Under the pieces are notes generated by a model. The model was not told where the DNA came from and searched no databases. It worked only from the letters and a program-made list of their open reading frames with translations. The position numbers and the translations under genes are program-made. A stretch of DNA of 64,000 nt from Haemonchus contortus (taxonomy: Eukaryota > Nematoda > Chromadorea > Rhabditida > Trichostrongylidae): the NCBI GenBank assembly GCA_000469685.2, contig LS997566.1, forward strand, positions 17,799,545-17,863,544, read 5' to 3'. Of this stretch, positions 36,722 through 47,337 are shown one piece after another. The first letter of the stretch is position 1. Every line of letters starts with the position of its first letter.

Positions 36722-36762
36722 CCCACTTCCCCCTCCTTGAACAATCTCTCGGAGTGTCTCAT
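36722..36762 (-). CDS. Possible first exon of GGT (cytoplasmic N terminus)
   Basis: ATG at 36762 opens 13 codons (MRHSERLFKEGEV) and stops after GG at GTCCTC, phase 2, which is exactly the phase needed before the membrane-span exon at 35968. A short charged N terminus ahead of the signal anchor is what a type II GGT should have. The donor is weak, and the open frame extends upstream without an earlier ATG. Confidence is low. Confidence 0.25.
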
Positions 36763-37520
36763 GTTAACGAACGTATCGAATTTGATGCGAGGCACGTCAG
36801 ACGGAGTTCCCAACTCGCTAGTCAACTCGTTCTCAGATGTTTCTCCATTTCGAGGTATTCTTCCACATCAAAGATAATTACAAAATTCATGGGGCGAAAG
36901 GCCTTTTCGACGATACCGTCCCAATCGTGAGATTCAAGACACCCAAAACTTGATTGTTCAGCGAGTCGCAAGAAGGAGTGAACTCTAAGGCCAGTCATTG
37001 GCCCGATACGATTTTTGGATCTCTTTCCCTTTCAATCGCATTTCGGTCGTTTCGGGTATCAGTGTCACATATTGAATGATTTCACATGTTGGCAGCTTTG
37101 CCCCTGATGTTGTACAAATTAAAACAATAACAGCTTCAGGTCACCTACTCTATGGATATTATAATAGTAAACAACCCCCTACTCAACTATATTTATTCTA
37201 AATCTATTTTTTTATCAGCAGAATGTGGCAAAGATTCAGAAAAATTCCGTGAATTGAGGCTCAACAAGCTCTCCAGTCACAGAAGGTTTCCTCTTGTGGT
37301 TTCTCATCACTTCCAGCTGTGTTACCTTAAAATACTTAGCGAGACCTCAACCGAAGGAAGACCTCTATGATCTAGGGACCGTAAGGTTGTCAGAGGCAGA
37401 TAATAAGTTTCAATGGACAAGAGGAAAATTATCCTAAAAAGCCTTCACTTTGTGATTCATTGAAACTGAACATTTTGGGTAGAAACCTCATCGATAGTGC
37501 TCGGATGCACGATATTTTTT
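36763..37520. other. Intergenic, nothing recognised
   Basis: About 750 bases. The minus frame above continues open to about 36860 (RIPRNGETSEN..., FDTFVN) and could be coding. Otherwise nothing. Confidence 0.35.
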
Positions 37521-37810
37521 GGCAGAGGTGGTGTAGTGGCAAGAGGCGCACTGTCTCACACGCACGGTCTTGGGTTCGAGTCCCGGATCGATGTCCGCCT
37601 AGGCCAACCAAGCCCTCCTTCCCTCCGAGGTCGGCTAATTGGTACCAGACTTGTCTGAGAGGATAAAAGCACTGACTTGTACATCGGCTGGCCACCGCAA
37701 GACATGGTATAGGCCACATACGTACTCATTGCGCCACTACGATTCTGAATGGAAGTCAAGTGCGGGGGCGCATCTCTCAGGCGGGATTGATTGACGCCAA
37801 AAAGTTCATT
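37521..37810 (+). repeat. tRNA-derived SINE, copy 5 (best preserved)
   Basis: GGCAGAGGTGGTGTAGTGGCAAG (A box), then GGGTTCGAGTCCCGGATCG (B box) about 50 bases later. The body follows: CCTCCGAGGTCGGCTAATTG, GTACCAGACTTGTCTGAGAG, GACTTGTACATCGGCTGGCC, TACGATTCTGAATGGAAGTC. A short T-rich stretch follows near 37805-37822. Confidence 0.85.
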
Positions 37811-38176
37811 TATCCTTTTATTCGCCCAGATTTGGGTCAACATATCAGGAGCAGAAGCGTTGACAAAACCATCGTTACCAGACAGTGTGATACGAGATAG
37901 TGAAGAAGTGTCGGATGAAATATTCGAAATTTTCACAAGGAGCCGTGATTATAGAGCTTGAGAAAAACGAAAGGCTGAAGAATGTGGGGATTTTTCAGAA
38001 CATTTTTAATACAGCCCCCAGTATGCGAGGTTAAATATCAAGTGGGAGCAGGTGCAAGGAAAACAGGAAAGGAGTAGATCGAACACAATTCTGACAACGG
38101 TCCCCAGCATCTGCTTGTGTAGAACTGTCAGGGTTTCCCACCGCAGTACGTAAACGTCGCAGTCAACTTCGTAGGC

Positions 38177-38345
38177 CTTCAACTAGTTTCGTAACTATGC
38201 CATTCTATTTCGCATATAGTACAACCAATTTTGTAGTTCTCCCATCTATTTCGTAGATTTAGCAACCAGTTTTGAATTTCTGGACCCCATTTCTTGAACC
38301 TCAAAACCAATTTAGGAATTCTTGCGATACTTCTCGTCCAAAACC
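38177..38345. repeat. Degenerate tandem repeat, about 42-bp period
   Basis: Starts of units: CAACTAGTTTCGTAACT (about 38178), CAACCAATTTTGTAGTT (about 38220), CAACCAGTTTTGAATTT (about 38261), AACCAATTTAGGAATTC (about 38304). The minus strand reads through as a 14-residue repeat rich in Trp, Asn and Lys. Probably non-coding. Confidence 0.5.
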
Positions 38346-39039
38346 CTGATGTTGTTGTGAAAACCGTGGGTGCTGGTCTCGTCTCGAGCACATGGCAGCG
38401 TTGTCGATATTGAACATCTTCGATTCGGGAAGCAGAACAAAGAGTTACACGAGCGAATGAAAGTACTCATGTCTTGCCCAAATGGTCTCTGCGTTGTGCT
38501 GGTTGAAGGAGGAGGGAAATACCACCAGCCAACTACTGATTGTTGAGTCAGACATATGGACGCAGATTGAACCATTCACTTTTTCTGAAGACTAGGATTG
38601 TAGAAAATGTATCAAATTTATACATGTAATTGAGAAAGAAGAAAAACCAACTAGAATGAAAGGCAGCGACCAAGGGTCTAGACCAATATTATTCGTGTGG
38701 ATACTAGGCGTGAAACAATAAAAAAAAGCAATATCCAAAGTAGTGAAGGTGATCATAGCTCTGAAGGAGGAAAAGAATAACATTAGGATCGGATAGACGT
38801 CTTAACGTCAGAATTGGCCGAATTTACAGGAATAAAGGAAGAATTCAGTTATCCCTTACGAGAAAAGAGGCCTTTTGAGGCAAAACGAGCTATCCAATGT
38901 AGGGGCAGACTGCATGCTTAGGTCCGTATTCGAGTCGCACCAAAAAAAGGCCTAGCATACTGGTGTCATCTCCTGCCTTTTAAAGAAAATATGCCAAAGA
39001 AAGTACTGCGGGAAGGTGTTGGAACCCAGAATACGAAGA
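38346..39039. other. Intergenic, nothing recognised
   Basis: No exon with splice support. An isolated B-box-like ATTCGAGTCGCACC at about 38930 may be a repeat scrap. Confidence 0.35.
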
Positions 39040-39135
39040 AACATGAATGTTCGAGTCCCGTCCCAGGCCGAAGCTTGCCCACAAATCGCCATCCTTATAA
39101 GAATTTCGCATACCGTACTGCGGCGATACAGCAGC
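39040..39135 (+). repeat. tRNA-like B-box repeat, copy
   Basis: GTTCGAGTCCCGTCCCAGGCCGAAGC, then TTGCCCACAAATCGCC and GTACTGCGGCGATACAGCAGCA match the reverse complement of 4385-4490. Confidence 0.55.
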
Positions 39136-39870
39136 AATTAGCAAAAACATCAGACAAGTTCGATTGGTCGATGTAGAAAATATGTATGGGGTCGGCAACT
39201 TTTTAGAAAGGAGCAACGTCGGCACCCATTTGTCGATAACACCTTCAACAGTGACAGACTGCTAATCAGATTGAACCGAAGTACTTATGAACATAAGTCT
39301 AGAGGGAATATTTTTCCTCTATTGTGTAAGATACGTAGAATAACAAGGCCAGTGAAGAAAACTATTTCGTGGATTAAATATTCTCTTAAGGACGTTTGGA
39401 ATGTCCCAGAAGGAGCCTCGACCACGTCCCTAGATAGACAATTCCAATGCTCACTTTGTCATATACACAAACTGACGTGAGTGCGAAACCTGCACTTCCA
39501 CTTCGGCTGAAATTCTATCTGTATTTATTGTTTATCTGTATTGCTGTTGTACTGCTAATGGTTTTCGTTGCCTGATGTTCCTACCGTTTTTCTATTGCGG
39601 AACCGTTGTACAGGAATTGTTACGAGCTCTTGGAAATGTTCGACCCATGTTATGCATGAATTATTACATTCTTCCTTGGAAATGTGGGATGTAAATCGAT
39701 TTCCCACGCGAGATATATGTGGGGAGGACCTCTAGTGGTTTGTCCCTGGTGGTTTGATCTGTTGAAAGAGCTAATGTCGAGAGTCAAAGGGAACATCGAA
39801 TCCAAAAGACACCTTTTCTAGACACTAGGTAACAAGGCTCGGCAGCTTTGGATGATGAAGAGTCCAATCT
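39136..39870. other. Intergenic, nothing recognised
   Basis: No exon or shared repeat recognised. Confidence 0.35.
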
Positions 39871-40116
39871 TCAACGTATCACCGGTGCGCTGTTGTAGGA
39901 GACCCAAACGACAAAGAGGTCCATGGAGACGAATTCGAATCTGGTTGTGGCAATACCATTTTCAGACTGAGCAGCTAATCGTGTACAAAGTTCTATCAAG
40001 AAGGCAAAAACAACACTTGCGGTGCCGCTGACCGGTGCGATCGCGCCATTCATAGGACAAGTATGTACTCCACTAGTCACGATGAGAAACAAAAGTGAAA
40101 GAGCAACTGGGAACAT
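39871..40116 (-). CDS. Candidate small secreted protein (81 residues)
   Basis: A single open frame from ATG 40116 with a textbook signal peptide (MFPVALSLLFLIVTSGVHT, then CPMNG). The body has two further hydrophobic patches (VVFAFLIEL, MDLFVVWVSY), one more Cys and a stop at TGA. CTCCAG about 30 bases upstream could be a trans-splice acceptor. I do not recognise the family. Only two cysteines remain after the signal peptide, so it is not a classic disulfide-rich peptide. It may also be the first exon of a longer gene or a chance frame. Confidence 0.35.
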   Translation of the reverse strand: MFPVALSLLFLIVTSGVHTCPMNGAIAPVSGTASVVFAFLIELCTRLAAQSENGIATTRFEFVSMDLFVVWVSYNSAPVIR

Positions 40117-41774
40117 GTTGGAATGTAGTCTTGCGATTAATGCTGGAGCCTTTCTCGGGGTGAGTCGGTTGTGTGTTGGTCGGGTTTACAACTTTGTTTT
40201 CATATGAAACACTGGAAATTTCATGAAAACGTCCCTCAAGATCAGAGCTTCACCGATAACACTCGCACCCAGATGAAAAATAACTCCAAAAATTAGCTCA
40301 GTTCGGGCAAGAGGAGTTTAAAAGGTAAACGAACAAGGTAGCAGCTTTCCATAAGTACGATTTGAGGGTTGTGTCATTCGAGAGCTAAAAACGGAGCAGT
40401 CTTTGAAAAGCAGAGGTGCAGTTGAATGATGGTGTGATGGGCGTGTGCAAACATTCTAGTGGTGGTCGGCTCCCTCCCACCTCTGCACATCGAATGCCCT
40501 TTCCAAGAAAAGATAAGTAGGATCACATATCAATTCATCGCAAGAATGGAGGGTTTAGAAAATTAAGTGTAAAAAAAGAGCAAAAAGAGAACATAGAATT
40601 GTAAGTGGGATGGAAACCTATGCGCTGTGAATATGATTTCAGTAAGAACTGATGGAGACAGGGAAACGAAACAACTTCATAACATATAAATTGTAAGACA
40701 ATCGCTTGACTCCTGTGCAGGTTGTAGTCATCGCAACTGCGAGAGACGTCTACTCCCTCCAATTGTAAAATCTAATCGGGCCAAGGTCAGCAAATCTTCC
40801 GTAGCTATATTCACGACTATCTAGTTGTAGGCTTGTCGGAGATTGAAACACTGGCATAAATGTAGGAAGGAGCTACCAAAGATGTCGCATAGGCATAACA
40901 ACTACTGCGTGTATTATTGCAGCGAAGTAAAATTTAAAGGGAAATGTTCAAAAACCTACGGAGTTCGGAAAAACAAACTTTCAAAAAAATTTGGGACTTT
41001 GGATTGACCGAAACCGTTCTTGGGATTACACGCTAGAGTAAAGAGGTGGTGAAGACCTCATAGAGGGGTGAAAAGCTACGAACAAGTGAGCTTCGAACGA
41101 CTACTGGCATAGAAACTTCAAATTGACAAATGGCTGAGGTACATTCGAAATCTAGAGCACACAGGTAGGGCGAATGTTGTCACTGCAATGGTCAGATCCA
41201 TGAAGGAAGATATGGCAACGATCACAGATCCCACGAAACTTTAGGAACGAGTTCCTTATCTATGGACGAACGAGTTGTGGTCTGGACAACTGGACATGGG
41301 CATTCGCTATTGTTGAAGCTAACACGCACCATTGGTATTCAAGCATTCGGCAGGTGTTCTTCAGAAGTACTTCAATATGTTCAAAAACTCTTGTAAATAA
41401 TGGAACTGGTTAGCTTATTTACAGCGACGTGGTTTCGTTCTTTGAAAGCCGGCCTACACTTTTTTAGTGCCAGAAGCAGTTATGGTGTAAAACTGGTCCA
41501 CCTGAGCTAAGTTGTTGATGTTAGATCACAAAGTGATAAGAGCTACATTGGACCCGTCGACATAATGTATCGTAGAGCTGCTGTGAGGGTTTTACTACAA
41601 AACCGTTCGTCAAAGGATGTCCGGTAGGTATTTAATCGCGATTTGCAATGGATAGAGGTGCCGGGGTGAGGTCATCCACACTTGGTGACAAGAGTGCTGA
41701 AGAAAGTGCTTGAAAGGTACTGGAGACAGCTGTTTTATATGAGCGCTGCTGTTTTATATGTTACTGAGTGGAAG
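40117..41774. other. Intergenic, nothing recognised
   Basis: About 1.7 kb. No exon with convincing splice sites and no shared repeat seen. Confidence 0.4.
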
Positions 41775-42040
41775 GGCGGAGGTGGTGTAGCGGCAAGTGG
41801 CGCACTATTCCACACGCAAGGTCAAAGGTTTGAATCCCGGACCGACGTCCGCCTATGCCAAGCAATTCTTCCATCCCTCCGGGTCAATTGATTGGTAGCA
41901 GACTCGTCTGGGAGGATAAAAGTACTGACTTGTACATCGGCTGGCCACCGTGGGTTATTGTATAGGCCACATATGCATTCAAAACGCCACTACGATTCTG
42001 AATGGAAGTCGGATGCGTAGGCGCATCTTTCATACGGTAC
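41775..42040 (+). repeat. tRNA-derived SINE, copy 6
   Basis: GGCGGAGGTGGTGTAGCGGCAAG (A box), GGTTTGAATCCCGGACC (B box), body GTAGCAGACTCGTCTGGGAG and CTTGTACATCGGCTGGCC. Confidence 0.85.
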
Positions 42041-42318
42041 TTTATACCTTATGTATGAGTGGAGTGCTCCCAATCAAGAGTCGCGAGCGATATAGCATGG
42101 GAAGAAGTAATAGCATCTTGTAGTGAGCGATAGGCAGTGAGGGGCCCGTTCATCAAAATTTACACACTTCCTGTTTCTGCAGTAAACATCTACTCATTAT
42201 TACCCTTATGTGGAATAATACTGAGGCAGGGCTATGGGTGCTAAGAAGTTATAGCAACTGATCAAAATTGATTCGAGCACGAGAATGATGATGTCATGGT
42301 ACCTTTCTTCCGAAATTA

Positions 42319-42896
42319 TTAGGTTGATGCATAATTATTGCGGATTTTTTCGCGGCTTTTTTTCCCTCGATAAGATTTGAATATTGAGTTCGGGTTTTTT
42401 CTAGAAATGATCTACTTGATTTCCTCTACAAGAATATACTCAAAAAACCACCGCATGTTCGCGAAATTGGGCTTAACTACTTCGAGAATGATTGGAAGGT
42501 GGCACAGTCATTCCGCGATCTCAGTAACTTTTCGGCGATCGAACAATCAGCCAGAGCCAACCGAGAAATGGGATCTGCCGCTAAATCTGCCATATTCAGC
42601 ACCAGAACTTTTATGGATTATCTCGTCAACCGTTCATCGAAAAAATGGCTTTGGAATAGAAGTTACGTCGATTTGGATGACTTGATTTGATGGCCGATGT
42701 CAAGGCGTGGATCGCCATAAGGACCAAAACTTCTTCGCTTTTGGGATCCGACTAACTAATCAGTGAGAAGCAGTTCTCGGCGTAGGTGGTGAATAAGTTC
42801 CGAGTAATTATTTGAACATGTTTTCGTTCAGTATTTCTAACGATTCGTTAAATAAAATTTTTTGAAAAAATTCGCCATAATTATGCATCAACCTGA
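42319..42896 (+). mobile_element. Mariner-type TIR element (578 bp, non-autonomous)
   Basis: Ends TTAGGTTGATGCATAATTATTGCGGA and, inverted, TCAGGTTGATGCATAATTATGGCGAA, flanked by TA (42317-42318, 42897-42898). The interior has an open stretch of about 100 codons but no mariner transposase motif. It is probably a deletion derivative. Confidence 0.75.
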
Positions 42897-43009
42897 TATA
42901 TAGAGGCTGGTAAGAGGTATATATAGAGGTATAGAGGGTGCAGCGGAACTAGAAAATAACAGAATAATCGTGTTCGACCGCCAGGAAATCATGTGTACTT
43001 TCACTATAT

Positions 43010-43244
43010 CACCTAATGATCGATCGCTGATAAGTTACTGAGATCGCGGAATGACTGGGCCACCCTCCAATCTTTCTCGAAGTAGTATAGCCTAGTTTTG
43101 CGAATACATGGATGGTTTTTTGAGTATATTCTTGTAGAGGAAATCAAGTAGATCATTTCTAGAAAGAACACGAACCCAATATTCAAATCCTATTGGGAGA
43201 AAAAAAGCCACGAAATAATCCGCAATAATTATGCATCAACCTAA
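43010..43244 (-). mobile_element. Inverted half-copy of the 42319 element
   Basis: Reverse complement of about 42319-42545 (shared blocks GATCGCGGAATGACTG, TTTGAGTATATTCTTGTAGA, AGATCATTTCTAGAAA and the TIR), ending TGCATCAACCTAA next to TA. With the full copy it forms a head-to-head palindrome with a spacer of roughly 460 bp. Confidence 0.75.
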
Positions 43245-43556
43245 TAGAACTCGAGGGGACAAATGGTATGGAAGGAGTTTAGTAAAAAAAAACAAGCTCA
43301 TCGAATTTCTTACATTTTATGTAGCCGTTGACGTTGATAAGCTGCAGGTTGCATGGCAGGGATATGATGATGTGTAACAGAAAGAGATGATAACGGTGAT
43401 GGGGACTGATGAGAGCCGACAATATGCGGGAAAGATAATAATCAACCTTTTCACGATAGCATTGCAATTACTACGCCTCTCGTGCTTTGAGAACTCTATA
43501 AACAATAAAATTCGCCTATTTCAGTGTTGTTAGCAATTGAACTCACAGAGCAGCTA

Positions 43557-44968
43557 TTAGGTGTGTGCATTAATTTCCGCCGCCGAATTCGAAGGGTCGT
43601 TGCGCAAACCATGTTAGAGCTTCACCTGTGAATCCTATCATATTCTGTACGATAGGGTATTAGCTACCTACTTAAAGGCAGACAGATCAGTTTTTTCCCA
43701 AAAATCCCGTTGCTCTCAGACTGATTCGTCATGGAACGTGATAGACCGTTTTCCCGGGGGGCCCTTCTCCTGCTGTTTGTTTTCAAGGAAACTTGCATTA
43801 AAGCCCATCCGATGCTTTTTGATACTTATGAAGGACAATCTCTATCTGAATAAACCTCCTGAGATGGTTTCTCTTTACTCGAGAGTTTGCAAGGAAAGCG
43901 GAAAGCAAAAAGTAATGCTGTGCGTGCATTTGGTGGTGGGATCAAAAGGGTGTTGTGAACTATGAGCTGCTGAGCCCGAACGAAACTGTTACTACTGATT
44001 GCTACGGATACCAACTTGACAGTTTGTAAGATGCTCTCACCTAAAAACGGTCGTTAATCGCAAGAAAATATCATGAGGTGCTGTTCCACCATGAACATGC
44101 CAGACCCCATAATGCGAAAAATGTCCTTATAAAAAAATGGTACTATTCCACTATTACAACCCCAAAAACTCAAAATTTTAATTTCCGATGAAACTTCGCT
44201 TATAGGGGTTATTCGATGCCCTGATAACGAATATGATCTTCATTTTTGGCGCTGGCGCCAATTTGGCGCCAAGGGTGTTTTCACCAAATTTGCTGAAAAC
44301 TTGCGTTTAGGGGTTATTTGAGGTCCTGATAACGAATATAACATCCATTTTACGCGCTGAGGCTATTTGGCGCGACGACAAGGCATACAGGTTGTGGGGG
44401 AGACGATGTGGCTCAATAAAAGTTTTGTTCTTTGTTTGAGGACACAGAAATGGATGTTATATCCGTTATCAGGACCTCGAATAACCCCTAAACGCAAGTT
44501 TTCAGCAAATTCGGTGAAAACACCCTTGGCGCCAAATTGGCGCCAAATGGCGCCAGCGCCAAAAATGAAGGTCATATCAGGGCATCGGATTACCCCTATA
44601 GACGAAGTTTCATCGAAAATTAAAATTTTGAGTTTTTGGGGTTGTAGTAGTGGAATAGTACCAAAAAAATTGCAGTCGTTGGATGGGATCAGTTTGTTCA
44701 GCCCGCATACTCTCCGGTTCGTGCTCTTTCTGATGACCACTTATACCGGTCCATGCAAGTCAGTTTGACAGATACACGCTTCCGGAATGCCGAAGAAGTG
44801 CGAAAATAGGTCAATGACTGGATTGTCTCATAAGATGAAGACTTTTTTAGACGCGGAGTCAACAAGATACCAGAAAGATGGCAAGAAGCTGTAGCTAACG
44901 ATGGGCAACTCATTGGTTAATTATGTTTTTGCACGCGAAAAACGGCGGAAATTAATGCACACACCTAA
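43557..44968 (+). mobile_element. Mariner element with a nested palindrome (1412 bp)
   Basis: TIRs TTAGGTGTGTGCATTAATTTCCGCC at both ends, TA duplications at 43555-43556 and 44969-44970. Transposase relics on the plus strand: KVMLCV before a frameshift, KGVVNYELLSPNETV (43930-44000), VLFHHEHARPHNAK (about 44075-44120; mariner usually has HDNARPH, so the Asp is Glu here), then after the palindrome PAYSP, DDHLYRSMQ, DTRFRNAEEVRK and FFRRGVNKIPERW (44690-44900), with in-frame stops. It cannot encode an active transposase. Confidence 0.88.
44131..44670. mobile_element. 540-bp palindromic foldback element inside the mariner
   Basis: Arms of about 222 bases (44131-44352 and 44449-44670) are near-perfect reverse complements around a loop of roughly 96 bases. 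The arms contain clustered GGCGCC palindromes (44247-44273, 44524-44562) and the blocks GATAACGAATATAACATCCA / TGGATGTTATATCCGTTATC. It interrupts the mariner transposase between HNAKNVL and VVGW. The A/T-rich borders (TATAAAAAAATGG / CCAAAAAAATTG) leave the duplication ambiguous. Confidence 0.85.
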
Positions 44969-44970
44969 TA

Positions 44971-45685
44971 ATTTGAGTGATATCCAGAGAAGTAGTTCCA
45001 TAGAGGAGTACAGAGATAAAAGTGCGCAATTACCACCGTATCCCAATTATCGTACCTAGTATCTGCCAACAGCCCCAATTACTGATATGGAAAGTTACCT
45101 AGCATGGGTTATTATGTGGGCTCTTCCCGAAGTGTTGCGCGCAGTAGTGTGCGCCACTAAAAACTGGTTTCTCCTTATATCATATACGATTTCTCGGGAA
45201 TTCAGCCCTTATAACTGTGAATGTCATAAAGACAAGTAACTTCAGCAGCGAAGTTACACCCTAACACTAATGGTAGATAATTTCCTGAGTACGAGTATGA
45301 GAACGAATTCGGTAATCTGATGGAGGGCTTCGAAAATACATAGCTGTAGATATAATGAATTTCATAGAAAAGAAGAGCGATGAGTGGACTCACTTGAGCG
45401 ATCTGTTGCCAGAGAAATGAAATAAATAATTTAAAAAATAATAAATTAATAAATGTAGTGAATCGTGATAGAATAGCCTTACGACAAGCAAAACAGAGCA
45501 TCTTCTGTTAGGAAAGTAACAAGTGACTGGCCGAGTGACCAAGAGCGGCCTCAGGGATGGCGTAGTTGTAACCAAGGAGGAAAATAAGTGGTCAATAAGA
45601 GCCAATCAAAAAAAGAAAAGTCAGAACTTTAGAAAAAAAGGAAGAAACAAGAAACAAGCTCCTGAAGGCTCACTGTCGGAATCCG
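44971..45685. other. Intergenic, nothing recognised
   Basis: About 700 bases with no supportable feature. Confidence 0.4.
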
Positions 45686-45755
45686 GTCTCCTCCTCTTCG
45701 TCTTTGTCGTTCCGATCGTTCCGTTTGAGATTGGTGGTGTTGCAGTCGTTCACCT
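45686..45755 (-). CDS. Possible orphan exon
   Basis: Bounded by CGTTTCAG|AGGTG and CCGACA|GTGAGC on the minus strand, both good sites. Two frames are open: one Arg/Gln/His-rich (HHQSQTERSERQRRR) and one Asn/Asp/Glu-rich (NDKDEEEE). No partner exon with certain phase was found. Confidence 0.25.
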
Positions 45756-46517
45756 CTGAAACGAGAAATCTGACTACTTCAAGCCACTCCCTTGCTCGTA
45801 ATAGTTATCAGAATAACTTTGAAACGACCATGACTTGAATAAAGAAACTAACACTTCTACCCAAAAAAAACTCATGACCGTCTATGAGAAAAAGCTAAAT
45901 GAAACTGGAAAAAAAGTTGAGAAGAGTTCAAAATTTTCAGATTCAGTTCTAACTTAGATTTCGATCTCTGGATTTGAATTTAAGTTTAGGTACTAAATAT
46001 GTTTATATCTCACGACAATGAACAGTGAACCGAGCTCCTAATGATTCGGATCTAAAGTGTTGACAAAAAGGAAGAGTTTTCCTTTAGCGCGGTCAACACC
46101 CAGATAGATGGTCGGCGATAAGAAAAGCAAGGTAGATACGCTCGTCTACGTAGATGATTTACGTCTTTTTCCGTATGACTGGGGGCATCTGCTGCTTCCC
46201 AGCCCTTTGAAGGTCTATTACGAAACTCACTGTCCGTTGGAAGTTTTTTGCTTCTCCAATGGACACCCGACTGACCAGAATCATTGCATTCAACTCAAAG
46301 CAAAACTCGGTACGAGGCAGCACATTTCATGTATAGATATTTCTGCTCTAAACAGTTTAGACAGATGTTTGTCATAGCACTAAACCAGTCTCAGAGTGAG
46401 CAGTAAGAATTTAGGCTTCCATAAGGACCTTACGGAAGGGCGTGTCATAAAGGCTTTCGGAGACGGGGGAGCATGAGCGACTGTGCGGCATAGATGTAAA
46501 CTGTTATTACTTCCAAG
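45756..46517. other. Intergenic, nothing recognised
   Basis: A 90-codon plus-strand open stretch at 46108-46377 contains YVDDL by chance (see rejected). No other signal. Confidence 0.4.
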
Positions 46518-47247
46518 TCAATTAGTCAAGGAATAAGGTGGATTGGTCTTCAGTTTCTCCCGATCATACAAAGTATATAGCAGCGACGACAAAACTTTTT
46601 CTGTTGAAAGAACCTGAAAATTTTGAATGAAGTTGATGAAATTGCAAAAATAAACTGATCCTGCGAACACCCATGTTCCGCGTCTACCATGTTTTTTCAT
46701 TTTTTTCGTAAATAGCCCTATATTTACCCTACTCTGCGCTTTCATTTTTGAACACACTAACGGAGCAATAGTCCACTGTGAGTTGTGCCTATAAGAGGAC
46801 AACGTAAAAGAAAATTCGCTTGATCGGATTAGCGAGCATAGTCCGAGTAACTAAAGTAAAAATATCGAACGATAGAAGAGCATATAGGTGAGAAAGTAGG
46901 TGGAGATCGTACGGAAGCCCTTTTTTCTGTAGGCCTCAGGGATAGGCCTCAGAAAATGTGCAGGGCTCGCAACTGTTTCAAAAGATAGTTCTAATTTTTT
47001 CACTAGAAAATGCCCTATAGTATCGCCCTGATTCAGGATAGAGACTCTTTTCTTTGTAACAAAAAGAAATTTAGTGATACATTATAATTTCATTTTATAT
47101 CTTCAGAAAGCAATTATGCAAGCAAGGCAGAGGCAAACTAGAAAGCAAAGTGCCCAGATTATTTTTCTCACCTCTTCCATTGCTATGAACCTCTCTGAGT
47201 CGATTGGAAAACGGTTGCGTCGAAATGGTTGTGACGAAGACTCGCGT
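46518..47247 (-). CDS. Two-exon gene fragment, unrecognised
   Basis: The exon 47247-47172 (TTTTATAG|A ... GAAGAG|GTGAGA; RESSSQPFRRNRFPIDSERF, ending IAMEE) and the exon 46613-46518 (ATTTTCAG|GTT ... TGA; VLSTEKVLSSLLYTLYDREK, ending SLTN-stop) join in phase 0. The two sets of splice sites and the protein-like composition support a real 3' end. Upstream exons were not found; the next DNA is a dispersed repeat. No domain recognised. Confidence 0.4.
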
Positions 47248-47337
47248 CTATAAAAATGGTGGTGGTTGGCATTTTCGAAAAGACAACGATTAATATTCTG
47301 TCCATTGATGTTTATTGATTAATGCCCATCGGCAATA

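Noticed and set aside
37521..37595. tRNA gene call based on A and B boxes
   Set aside because: The A/B-box spacing fits, but no acceptor stem can be formed and the same head recurs with the same non-tRNA body, so it is a SINE.
46108..46377. YVDDL in a 90-codon frame, suggesting a reverse transcriptase
   Set aside because: Only the five-residue motif fits. None of the neighbouring reverse transcriptase blocks are present, so coincidence is likelier.
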